Assembly (NCBI GenBank): GCA_021787565.1
Contig: JAJYLT010000025.1
Coordinates: forward strand, 1 to 57,992
From: Acidobacteriota bacterium
GTDB taxonomy: Bacteria; Acidobacteriota; UBA4820; DSQY01
Direction: 5' to 3'
DNA length: 57,992 bases
Shown here: positions 33,623-41,205 of the stretch, one piece after another
How the letters are laid out: the number at the start of each line of letters is the position of its first letter
Position numbering within the stretch: the stretch's first letter is position 1
Notes under the pieces: generated by a model
Databases searched by the model: none
Seen by the model: only the letters and a program-made list of their open reading frames with translations
Told to the model about the DNA's origin: nothing
Translations under genes and position numbers: made by a program

Positions 33623-34591
33623 TCATGCGCCCGGGATCTCCTCCATCCCTCCCGACTCGAATACTGGAGCGGCGGCCACCGAAGGCTCCTCGTCTTTCCC
33701 CACTGGCATCGGTGCGGCCGCGACGGCAGGCGGCTCCAGAAAGGCGCTCATGTAGGACACCTGGGCGCGCGCCTCGCCCACCCTGAGGTAGGCCGCGAAG
33801 AGGAAGCCCCCCTGAAGCAGAGCCGCCGTGGCGAACCAACTGCCCGTCGTGCCGTACCCAGGGCTCAGCGTGAAGACGGCGAGGATCATGGCCCCGGCGC
33901 GCACCAGGTTGAGGAGCCAGGTCATGAGATTCACCGGAACGAACCGCCGGAAAGTGAACGCCACGCTCCGCATGAAACAGCGCGCCACCCCCTCGCTGCC
34001 GCCGGTCAGGACCCACCGAGCCTGTGAGAAGCCGAGCGAATTCCTGAACAGGTTCACCACGATCAGCGCCGACCACAGCGTGATCCAGAAGAGATGCCAC
34101 GGTCCGGCAGGATCCATGGTGTCGCGGACGCCGTGCCACGCCGCGGCGAAGAAGAGTCCAATGCCGAGACCCACGACGACCCAGAGAAGGAGGTTGAGGA
34201 GCAGCAGGGCGGTGAAGGGCAGGACGTTGGCCGCCGAACCGCGCCAAAATGCCCGCCAGCTCCCGCTTCCTTCCTCCGCCTGCGCGTAGACCCCGGCCAG
34301 GAGGACCAGGCCCACGACAACCGCGAGGAGAATCATGCACGGCAGTATCGCGGTGGCCGCCGACCAGAAGGCCGGCTGATGCATACCGGTGTCGAACAGC
34401 GTATCCAGCCCTCCCCCTCCAAGGAGGGCACGGGAGGCGGGCGCCTTGTCAAACAGCGAATGAAAGCCCCGCCGCATGGGGTTCAGGGCGATGGTGGCGA
34501 GGAGGAATCCGGAGCCCCATATCAGGAGGGTGCCCAAGGCCTTACCCCTGCCGCGAAAGAGACCGTTGCCGATGGCTCGTGCCCATTCCAT
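33623..34591 (-). CDS. Polytopic membrane protein of unknown function
   Basis: The 322-residue product has about six hydrophobic segments (around 18-36, 85-105, 130-152, 170-186, 222-245, 255-272). A conserved-looking FRNSLGFSQARWVLTGG loop lies near residue 190. The C terminus (about 285-322) is Pro/Ala-rich and probably cytoplasmic. It was not assigned to a known family. It is 11 bases downstream of the secreted M1 peptidase gene on the same strand, so they probably form an operon. That neighbour suggests a cell-envelope role, but nothing more can be said. Confidence 0.8.
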   Translation of the reverse strand: MEWARAIGNGLFRGRGKALGTLLIWGSGFLLATIALNPMRRGFHSLFDKAPASRALLGGGGLDTLFDTGMHQPAFWSAATAILPCMILLAVVVGLVLLAGVYAQAEEGSGSWRAFWRGSAANVLPFTALLLLNLLLWVVVGLGIGLFFAAAWHGVRDTMDPAGPWHLFWITLWSALIVVNLFRNSLGFSQARWVLTGGSEGVARCFMRSVAFTFRRFVPVNLMTWLLNLVRAGAMILAVFTLSPGYGTTGSWFATAALLQGGFLFAAYLRVGEARAQVSYMSAFLEPPAVAAAPMPVGKDEEPSVAAAPVFESGGMEEIPGA

Positions 34592-34602
34592 GCCGGATCT
34601 CC

Positions 34603-36573
34603 TCAGAGAACGTTGAACAGGATCGCCACGAGAGACTGGTAGACGACCCGGAATCGCGTCGTCATGGAGCGGGCCACGGCGCCGTCACCTTCGTCCACCC
34701 AGGCGTTGTTGAGCCGATTCAAATCCAGCGGGACAAGGTCCTTCGGATCGGCCACGACGCGGACCACCTTGGGCCCCGAGAAGGTCCAGGTGGTGTACCG
34801 GCCCTCGCCGTTCCAGTGCTCCTGGCGCGTGGTGTCGTCGGAAAAGGTGACGGCCACGTCCACGGGCAGCACCAAACTGCCGCGGCGCTCCACCACCACC
34901 GTCGAGTCGTAGCTCTCTTTGAAGGGGGTCTTGGCGGCTCCTTTGTGCTCCTGGTTCTTGTCCTTTCCCTTGTTGTAGAGCACCGGAGCGGCCCCGGTCA
35001 GGTCGTAGCCTTCGGGAGAGGACCGCGGTGCGTTTCGCACCCGGGCCACCCGGAAATCCACGGTCCCCGTGCCGTAGAGCATGGGTTCGAGCACGGGCGA
35101 GAGGTCCCGTCCCGCGGCCTGCGAGACGATCCGGATGAAGTCGCGCGTGTCCGGATGGGTGAACTTGACCTGCATGAAAAAGGCGCGCATGACCTCGTCC
35201 ATCTTCTTCTGGCCGAGCATGTTCTCCAGGGTCTTGAGGACCAGGGCCGACTTGTCGTAGGTGATGACATCGTAGGAGCCGCTGGAGACGTACTTCCAGG
35301 CATCCAGCACGATGGGGTCCATGTCCGGCATGGAGAGGTACGCCATGCGCTCCTGCGCCCGCTCTCCCAGGTTCCAGCCCCAGAGGTCGTCCACGAAGGA
35401 TCTCTCGGGACCGTACCAGGCGTCCATGATCCGGGCCTCGTAGTAGGAGTTGATGCCCTCGTCGAGCCAGGCGCGCTCGAACTCGTTGTCCGCCTCCATG
35501 CCGTACCAGTACTGGTGGCCGAATTCGTGGACCACGGTCACCTCGGGTATGAGGATGTGCTTTCCCAGGAAGGGGCTCGCACCGGCCGTGATGAGCGTGG
35601 GGTACTCCATTCCTCCAGCGCCCATGCCGTTCATCGGGGGATCGATGACGGTGATCTCCGGGTAGGGGTACTTCCAGATCCACCGGGCGTAATCGGTCAG
35701 GTCCTGCTTCACGGCGGCGAAGTAGCGCGGTATGCTCGCTCGGTTCCCCGGCTGCATGAGGACCCTGATCCTCACGCCCATCCACGATTCCGTCCTGTCC
35801 ACGAAATCGGGTTGGGCCGCCCAGGCGAAATCGTGCACGTCCTCGGCGTGGAAGGAGAGCGTCTTCTCCCCTCCGTGGCGCACCTCCTGCCAGAGGACGC
35901 CCGTGGCTCCCACGGCGTACTCGGTGGGCACGGTGATGGAGACGTCGTACACCCCGAAGTCCGAGAAGAACTCCGTATTCGCGTGGTACTCGTGGCAATT
36001 CCATCCCTTCGCGCCCTGAAAGACGCCCAGCTTGGGAAACCACTGGCCGGCCATGTTGAAGGTCCCGGCGAAGCCGGCGCGAGCGAAGACGTGCGGGAGC
36101 TGGTCCTCGAAGCTGACCTCGATGACCGCCTCTCCGCCGGGCGGAACGGGCGCGGGCAGGACCACGCGCATGACCGTGTGGTCCTCGCGGGGGAAGATCT
36201 GCACGAGCGGCGTGCGGGTCCCGTCGGCGCCCACCTGGGCGATGGATCGCACCACGCAGTATCCCCAGTGGTTCTTGTCGAAGGCGTCGCGCCGGAGCTT
36301 TCCGCCTGACTCGGTCATGAAGACCGTGTGGTCGTTGGCGAAGGCGTTCAGATAGAGGTGGAACCAGGCATCGGTGGCGGGCGTGTCGGTGATGTTGCGC
36401 CAGCGGATCCGCTCCTCGCCCCGCAGAACGTGCTTGGCGGCATCCAGACTGACTTGAATGGAGTAGTTGGCGTCGCGCGGCGACATGGGGGTGGAGAAGA
36501 GGACCGGCGGGCCCTGGGCCGCCACCGCGGCGGCCAGAAGGATGGAGAGAAACGCCAAGCACGTCCTTTTCAA
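34603..36573 (-). CDS. Secreted M1 family metallopeptidase
   Basis: The 656-residue zinc aminopeptidase-type protein has a cleavable signal (LKRTCLAFLSILLAAAVAAQG) and the usual M1 N-terminal beta domain. A GAGGMEYPTLI version of the GAMEN exopeptidase motif precedes the zinc site HEFGHQYW near residue 346, with the third ligand in WLDEGINSYYE near 369. A C-terminal domain follows. All zinc ligands are present. It is likely periplasmic or secreted and degrades peptides. TTG 36573 is preferred because GGGAGG is 8 bases upstream, whereas the ATG 27 bases further upstream has no ribosome binding site. It is the first gene of a two-gene run with the membrane protein at 33623. Confidence 0.9.
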   Translation of the reverse strand: MKRTCLAFLSILLAAAVAAQGPPVLFSTPMSPRDANYSIQVSLDAAKHVLRGEERIRWRNITDTPATDAWFHLYLNAFANDHTVFMTESGGKLRRDAFDKNHWGYCVVRSIAQVGADGTRTPLVQIFPREDHTVMRVVLPAPVPPGGEAVIEVSFEDQLPHVFARAGFAGTFNMAGQWFPKLGVFQGAKGWNCHEYHANTEFFSDFGVYDVSITVPTEYAVGATGVLWQEVRHGGEKTLSFHAEDVHDFAWAAQPDFVDRTESWMGVRIRVLMQPGNRASIPRYFAAVKQDLTDYARWIWKYPYPEITVIDPPMNGMGAGGMEYPTLITAGASPFLGKHILIPEVTVVHEFGHQYWYGMEADNEFERAWLDEGINSYYEARIMDAWYGPERSFVDDLWGWNLGERAQERMAYLSMPDMDPIVLDAWKYVSSGSYDVITYDKSALVLKTLENMLGQKKMDEVMRAFFMQVKFTHPDTRDFIRIVSQAAGRDLSPVLEPMLYGTGTVDFRVARVRNAPRSSPEGYDLTGAAPVLYNKGKDKNQEHKGAAKTPFKESYDSTVVVERRGSLVLPVDVAVTFSDDTTRQEHWNGEGRYTTWTFSGPKVVRVVADPKDLVPLDLNRLNNAWVDEGDGAVARSMTTRFRVVYQSLVAILFNVL

Positions 36574-36859
36574 GGGTTGAACCTCCCTTCCCCCGCGCAT
36601 CGGGGGCCAAGACTGGTCGGCTTTCCGCCGTCCTCGGATAGGATCGTCACGGGACTTCCGCCGGCATTCGTCCGGCGCCGACTGATGGGTACGAGCCCAA
36701 GGGCTCCAAGTTTCCGCCCCTCCTCCGGAGGCAGGGAATAGCTTCGGACGGGGGTTCCGTCACGACCATGAGGACTCCAGCCGACAGCATAGCCGGAGAG
36801 GGGCCGCCGCGGAAGCGGAAAGCACGCGCGCGTCGTGAGGAAGAGGTGAGGAGAAGAGG

Positions 36860-36891
36860 GAGCCGGGGAGCCGGAGAGCTGGGGAGCCGGA
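36860..36891. repeat. 8-bp tandem array (GAGCCGGA type)
   Basis: Four octamers are present: GAGCCGGG, GAGCCGGA, GAGCTGGG, GAGCCGGA. They are part of the non-coding stretch at 36574-37477. Confidence 0.75.
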
Positions 36892-37012
36892 GAATCATGG
36901 CTGTCCAAGACAATTTCAGCTCGCACTCGTGCGGTTTGCCTTCCGGAGCGAAGCGGAGGAAGGCGCGTTCCGGCGCCGATGGGCCTCATGCAAGGAAGGT
37001 GAGGCGGCCGCA

Positions 37013-37046
37013 CCGCAAGCGTACTGAATGTACGCTGAGGATGCGG
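37013..37046. repeat. Structured intergenic element with extended inverted repeat
   Basis: AGCGTAC (37018-37024) and GTACGCT (37030-37036) form a 7-bp stem around TGAAT. Outside it CCGCA (37013-37017) pairs with TGCGG (37042-37046), leaving a 5-base bulge. Flanking GGCGGCCG-type sequence may extend the fold. Repeats of this general design are often seen between genes in GC-rich bacteria, but no named family is claimed. Confidence 0.5.
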
Positions 37047-37477
37047 ACGCTGAAAGCTGACGAAGCAGGAGGTCCGTCGCCGCCGGCGCACCCATGGAGG
37101 GTGGGGGGACCGCGTACACCAGGCAAGGCTGGGCCTGGCGCCCGAAGGGCGGCTGAGGGCCTGCGGCCGGAGCGCGGCCACGCTGGCGTGGACGCGCCCG
37201 GACCAGGTCCCCAGCGCCGCGCCAAAGGCGCGGCCGAGACCCAGCCGTGGTTCGGAGCCGACAAGGCGGCCTATTTTGGACAGGGGTGTTGAGGAATGAA
37301 AAAGAGCGAACTCTGGGACGGGGCCAAACGTCGCCCGGTTCGTTCGGCAGCCGTTACACGCCGTTCGGTGTGCATTACTCACCCCGCCATCGACCATCGC
37401 CCTTCGACCGCCCTCCGCCCTCCTTGGGGCCTTGGTGGTGCTTCTTTCTTTCCGAATTCCGATTTATCCTACCTCCC

Positions 37478-38923
37478 ATGCTGAAGGAGTGGGCTGGCCG
37501 GCCCGTCTACGCGGTCTCGGAAATCGTGAAGCTGCTGGCCTCCGAGCTGGAGCAGGCCTTTCCCGACCTGTGGGTGGAGGGCGAGGTGACGAGCTTCAAA
37601 CGGGCCGCCTCGGGCCACTGCTACTTCACGCTGAAGGACGAGTCAGCCTCCCTCAAGGCCGTCCTCTTCCGCACCCACGCCCTCCGCGTACCCTTCTCGA
37701 TGGAGAACGGCCTGAAGATCCTGGCGCGGGGAAGACTCTCCCTCTACGAAGGCTCCGGCGATCTCCAGCTCTACGTGACGGTCGTGGAACCCTCGGGGCT
37801 GGGCGCGCTCCAGATGGCCTTCGAACAGGCCAAGCGGAGGCTGATGGCGGACGGCATCACGGATCCCGCGCGCAAGCGGCCCCTGCCTCCCTTTCCCGCC
37901 CGCGTGGGCGTGATCACGTCGCTGGAGGGAGCCGCCCTCCGGGATTTCCTTTCGGTGCTCCGCAGGAGGAGGGCGGCCTTCGAGGTCGTAGTGGCCCCCG
38001 CCCTGGTGCAGGGCGCGGGGGCGCCCGAGAGCCTGAGGCGTGCCCTCGCCAGGCTCGCCCGCCGGCCAGGCATGGAGGTCGTGGTCCTCACCAGGGGAGG
38101 CGGCTCCATGGAGGACCTCTGGGCCTTTAACGACGAGGGACTGGCCAGGGACGTGGCGGGCTGCGGAGTCCCAGTCATCTCGGCCGTCGGGCACGAGGTG
38201 GATACGGTGCTTACCGACTTCACCGCGGATCTCCGAGCGCCGACGCCGTCCGTGGCGGCCGAGTTGCTGACCTCGATGAGGGACTCGGTGCTCCAGCACG
38301 CAGGGGCGGCCGAGCGAAGGCTCTTCGATCTCTCCCTCGCCCGCTTGGCCGCCTTCAGACAGACCCTTGCCGCCAATCGACCCGACCGCCTCCGAGGTTC
38401 CCTCGTGAAGGCCCTGGAGCGATCCCAGGAACGGAGCGACAGGGCGGTGGATGCGGCGTCGCGGGCGGTCTCGGTCAAGCTGGCCCAGGGGGCGCACAGA
38501 CTGGAGCTCTGCCGGCGGACGCTGTCGTCCGAGACCCTCCGGCGAACGCTGGCGGCCTTCGGCGCCGAGCACGAGAAGGCGCGGCGAAGGATGCGGACCG
38601 CCGTGGCGGGGGCGCTGGAACGGCGGCGGGAGCGGTTCGGCGGGCTGACGCGCACGCTGAATTCGCTGAGCCCCCTCAACACACTCGGCCGTGGCTACGC
38701 CGCCGCCTTCCTGCAGGGGGGCCGGTCTCTCACGAGCAGCGCGCAGGCCCCCCCGGGAACCCGAGTATCCCTGGCGCTCCGGGAGGGCGGATTGGACTGC
38801 GCCGTGCTCTCCCACCTCGCATCGGCCCTGCCCGAAGTCCTGAGGACGCGATCGGGCCCGGCCGTTGACTCCCCGGCGGGAGCGGCCGTAACATCAGGCT
38901 TTGAGGAGAAACCCGATGAGTGA
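37478..38923 (+). CDS. xseA: Exodeoxyribonuclease VII large subunit
   Basis: The 481-residue product carries an N-terminal OB-fold (about 12-100, YAVSEIVKLLASELEQAFPD and WVEGEVTSFKRAASGHCYFTLKD). The catalytic domain (about 130-310) includes GVITSLEGAALRDFL, VLTRGGGSMEDLWAFNDE and ISAVGHEVDTVLTDFTADLRAPTPS. A coiled-coil region follows, then the LNTLGRGYA motif near residue 405. Exonuclease VII degrades single-stranded DNA from both ends and needs the small subunit XseB, which normally follows xseA. No xseB was found here. ATG 37478 fits the family's N terminus. The stop overlaps the start of the DUF3467 gene by 8 bases. Confidence 0.94.
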   Translation: MLKEWAGRPVYAVSEIVKLLASELEQAFPDLWVEGEVTSFKRAASGHCYFTLKDESASLKAVLFRTHALRVPFSMENGLKILARGRLSLYEGSGDLQLYVTVVEPSGLGALQMAFEQAKRRLMADGITDPARKRPLPPFPARVGVITSLEGAALRDFLSVLRRRRAAFEVVVAPALVQGAGAPESLRRALARLARRPGMEVVVLTRGGGSMEDLWAFNDEGLARDVAGCGVPVISAVGHEVDTVLTDFTADLRAPTPSVAAELLTSMRDSVLQHAGAAERRLFDLSLARLAAFRQTLAANRPDRLRGSLVKALERSQERSDRAVDAASRAVSVKLAQGAHRLELCRRTLSSETLRRTLAAFGAEHEKARRRMRTAVAGALERRRERFGGLTRTLNSLSPLNTLGRGYAAAFLQGGRSLTSSAQAPPGTRVSLALREGGLDCAVLSHLASALPEVLRTRSGPAVDSPAGAAVTSGFEEKPDE

Positions 38924-39224
38924 CAAGAAGGCGGACAAACCACAGAACTTTGAGCTCAAGATCCAGGTGGACGAAAAGGTCGCCGAGGGCACCTACGTGA
39001 ACTTCCTCTCGGTCTTTCACAACCAGGCGGAGTTCGTCATGGACTTCGGCCGCATGATCCCGGGCAAGCCGGAGGTAAAGGTCCTCTCCCGGCTCATGAC
39101 CAATCCCATCGCCCTCAAGCAGATCGTCAGGACGCTGGCGGAGAATCTGGAGCGGTACGAGAAGGCCTTCGGCCCCATCCCGGTGGAACCGCCCATGCCG
39201 GTCCCCAAGGGGCTCATTCAGTGA
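38916..39224 (+). CDS. DUF3467 protein
   Basis: The 102-residue product matches DUF3467: ELKIQVDEKVAEGTYVNFLSVFHN, EFVMDFGRMIPGKPEVKV and LSRLMTNPIALKQIVRTL, with conserved spacing. The family is small, soluble, mostly found in diderm bacteria, and has no settled function. ATG 38916 follows GAGGAGAA by six bases and overlaps the xseA stop. The stop overlaps the DUF4321 gene start (GTGA), so the three genes are likely one transcript. Confidence 0.88.
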   Translation: MSDKKADKPQNFELKIQVDEKVAEGTYVNFLSVFHNQAEFVMDFGRMIPGKPEVKVLSRLMTNPIALKQIVRTLAENLERYEKAFGPIPVEPPMPVPKGLIQ

Positions 39225-39487
39225 AGCTGGGCTGGTTCGGCGCCCTGATGATCCTGCTCGTGGGCGCGGTCATTGGTACCCTTCTTGGCCAGGTCGTGGG
39301 CATGCTGCTTCCGGGGGGGGCGGCGCACAACCTCTTTTTCAAGGGCGTCTCCATCGGCCTGAAGGAGCCGCTCCATCTGGATCTCTCGGTTTTGCAGGTC
39401 ATCTTCGGCATCACCCTCTCGGTGAATCCCCTGACGCTGGTGGGGTTGCTGCTGGCCATCTACCTCGTCGTGAAATTCTGGAAGTGA
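39221..39487 (+). CDS. DUF4321 small membrane protein
   Basis: The 88-residue product has two hydrophobic helices (about 7-30 and 68-86) around a region LDLSVLQVIFGITLSVNPLTLVG characteristic of DUF4321 (quoted here as LSVLQVIFG and LSVNPLTLVG). The family is found in Firmicutes and Acidobacteria-like genomes, often beside maf, as here (maf starts 109 bases downstream). The start is GTG 39221 in a GTGA overlap with the preceding stop. Function is unknown. Confidence 0.83.
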   Translation: MKLGWFGALMILLVGAVIGTLLGQVVGMLLPGGAAHNLFFKGVSIGLKEPLHLDLSVLQVIFGITLSVNPLTLVGLLLAIYLVVKFWK

Positions 39488-39596
39488 GCCTCGCCGTGGC
39501 TGATCCCCCGAACGATTCCCCCGAAGCCTTCCCAGGCGAGCGCCCACGGACTTTCGAGTGGGGGACGGGGGCCGGCGGACCGCCAGGGGCGCCGGC

Positions 39597-40181
39597 ATGG
39601 TGATGGACGTGGTTCTCGCCTCCCGAAGCCCGCGCCGGACCGACCTTCTGGACCTACTCGGCGTGCCGCACCGGGCCGTGCCCTCCGGCATTTCCGAGGA
39701 GCCCATGCCGGGAGAGGGTGCCGAGGCGCAGGTGGTCCGCCTCGCCCGCCGCAAGGCGGAGCACGTGGCCTCCCTGGAACCGAGGGCGGACCTGGTGATC
39801 GGCGCCGACACGCTCGTCGTCCTGGACGGGAGCGCCATGGGGCAGCCCGGTGACGCAGCCGAGGCGGCCGGAATGCTGCGGAGGCTCTCGGGCCGAACCC
39901 ACACGGTCCTCACGGGCATGTGCCTGCTGCGTGACGGTGACAGGGCTGAGGGGGTCAGCAGCACCGGGGTGACCTTTCATCGGCTGTCGGAAGCGGAAAT
40001 CGCCTGGTACGTGGGGAGCGGGGAACCCATGGATAAGGCGGGGGCTTACGCGGCCCAGGGGATCGGCGCGGTCTTCCTCCGGCGGATCGAGGGCTCCTTC
40101 CACAACGTCGTGGGCTTCCCTCTCGATCTGTTCTACCAGCTCTTGCCCCAGATGCGGATCAGCCTGCGGGACCTTCTCTGA
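39597..40181 (+). CDS. maf: Maf/YceF family nucleoside triphosphate pyrophosphatase
   Basis: The 194-residue product hydrolyses non-canonical or pyrimidine nucleoside triphosphates to monophosphates (a house-cleaning enzyme). The diagnostic N-terminal motif LASRSPRR is near residue 6, a metal-binding GADTLVVLDG box lies near residue 62, and DKAGAYAAQGIGAVFLRRIEGS (given in parts) lies near 143. The C terminus HNVVGFPLDLFYQLL closes the family pattern. ATG 39597 has AGGGG seven bases upstream. GTG 39600 and ATG 39603 are also possible. It converges with the receiver gene at 40193, 11 bases away. Confidence 0.93.
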   Translation: MVMDVVLASRSPRRTDLLDLLGVPHRAVPSGISEEPMPGEGAEAQVVRLARRKAEHVASLEPRADLVIGADTLVVLDGSAMGQPGDAAEAAGMLRRLSGRTHTVLTGMCLLRDGDRAEGVSSTGVTFHRLSEAEIAWYVGSGEPMDKAGAYAAQGIGAVFLRRIEGSFHNVVGFPLDLFYQLLPQMRISLRDLL

Positions 40182-40192
40182 GGAGCCCCGCC

Positions 40193-40555
40193 TCACGACT
40201 CTCGAACCGCCAGGCGCACGGCCTCCACGAGCCGGTCGAACGCGAAGGGTTTCCCGAACACCTTCACCACTCCCAGCTCCTTCAGCTGGCGGTCATCCGG
40301 CAGGTTGAAGGCCGCGGAGACCATGATCGCCGGAATGGGCGGGTGCGCGGCGGCGAGGTGGCGGAGCATGGCCAAGCCGTCCATGCGGGGCATCATGGTG
40401 TCCGTGATGATGCAGTCAGGAGCTTCGCTTAGGACCGAGGCGAGCCCTTCGCTTCCGTCCTCCGCCTCCCGCACCTCGAAGCCCTCGTTTTCCAGGAGAG
40501 CGCGGAACATCCGCCGCAGGTGGGCGTCATCCTCCACGATCAGAATCCGCTTCAC
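40193..40555 (-). CDS. Single-domain response regulator (receiver only)
   Basis: The 120-residue product is a CheY-like receiver: acidic pair near residue 8 (VEDD), phosphorylation Asp in IITDTMMPRMDGL near residue 51, a Ser/Thr switch (MVSAAF) near 80 and the Lys of VFGKPF near 102. No output domain is attached, so it should pass phosphate on or act by binding. The start is GTG 40555, overlapping the stop of the kinase-like gene. It is the third gene of an operon with an NtrC-type regulator and a kinase-like protein. Confidence 0.92.
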   Translation of the reverse strand: MKRILIVEDDAHLRRMFRALLENEGFEVREAEDGSEGLASVLSEAPDCIITDTMMPRMDGLAMLRHLAAAHPPIPAIMVSAAFNLPDDRQLKELGVVKVFGKPFAFDRLVEAVRLAVRES

Positions 40556-41205
40556 GGCCTCACCGGCACGAAGCACTCCAGCCGCCAGAGGCCGCTTCGC
40601 CAGCTCAGTTCCAGGCCCCCTCCGAAGGGCTTGAGCAGCGCCTCCAGGTAGGGAAGGCCCGGATCCAGCCAAGCCTCCATGGGTCTTGCGGAGGGCCAGT
40701 ACACCTTGCGGAAGAGCCGCTCCTCGTCCAGGAGGTCCGCGTCGCCCTCCAGGCTGTAGCGGCTTACAACGAGCCCCGGTACCTCCTCCAGCTCCCACCG
40801 CGGAACGGCCTTGGAGGCCGCGAGCAGCGTGATCGCCGCACCGATGAGCCCTACGGCGAGGGACTCCTGGGGCACGTTCAGGAGGGCCTTCCCCACGTGC
40901 TCGTCGGGGGGATCCACGGGAAGCCTCTCCTCATCGAGCCGCTCCCGAATTCCCCGTCCCAGCGTGCTGGCCGGCCAAGGCTCCACGGGCCCAGCCTCCC
41001 GTCCATCGAGAAGCTCCCGCGTGCGCCAGTACCAGCCGAGCATGCGCTCAAGGGTCCGAACGCTGTGGGAGAGGACCTCCATGGCGTCGGCCGACCGGGG
41101 GTCGTTGCCGACCACCATCTTGAGAAGGTAGTGGGCCCCCTGAAGATTGGTCAGGGGCGTGGCCAGGTCGTGCTCGAAGAAGAGGCGCTCGTCTTCCGGT
41201 TTCAC
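40552..41205 (-). CDS. Histidine-kinase-like protein without recognisable ATP site, candidate phosphotransferase
   Basis: The 217-residue product begins with a HisKA-like helical hairpin holding an H box (FEHDLATPLTNLQGAHYLL, His near residue 12). The C-terminal part ends GGGLELSWRSGLWRLECFVPV, like the last strands of an HATPase domain, but the N, G1 and G2 boxes needed for ATP binding are not visible. No sensor domain or membrane helix is present. Size and layout resemble the Spo0B/ChpT type of phosphotransferase, which passes phosphate between response regulators. It sits exactly between two response regulator genes, with GTGA overlaps on both sides. The start is GTG 41205. The upstream frame extension is a shadow of the NtrC gene. 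Confidence 0.72.
   Translation of the reverse strand: MKPEDERLFFEHDLATPLTNLQGAHYLLKMVVGNDPRSADAMEVLSHSVRTLERMLGWYWRTRELLDGREAGPVEPWPASTLGRGIRERLDEERLPVDPPDEHVGKALLNVPQESLAVGLIGAAITLLAASKAVPRWELEEVPGLVVSRYSLEGDADLLDEERLFRKVYWPSARPMEAWLDPGLPYLEALLKPFGGGLELSWRSGLWRLECFVPVRP

Larger units (their letters stand above)
36574..37477. other. Long non-coding stretch with repeats between the M1 peptidase and xseA
   Basis: About 900 bases separate the divergent genes. Short open frames on both strands have skewed composition and no recognisable product, and are considered spurious. Contents that can be seen: an 8-bp array at 36860-36891 and a hairpin-rich block around 36990-37090 with an AGCGTAC/GTACGCT inverted repeat. 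The promoters of both flanking genes must also lie here. No tRNA or known ncRNA was recognised. Confidence 0.6.

Noticed and set aside
36768-37292. Open frames in the 0.9-kb spacer, 36768-37292 plus and several on minus
   Set aside because: Products are Arg/Pro/Gly-rich, cross repeats and palindromes, lack ribosome binding sites and show no family motif.
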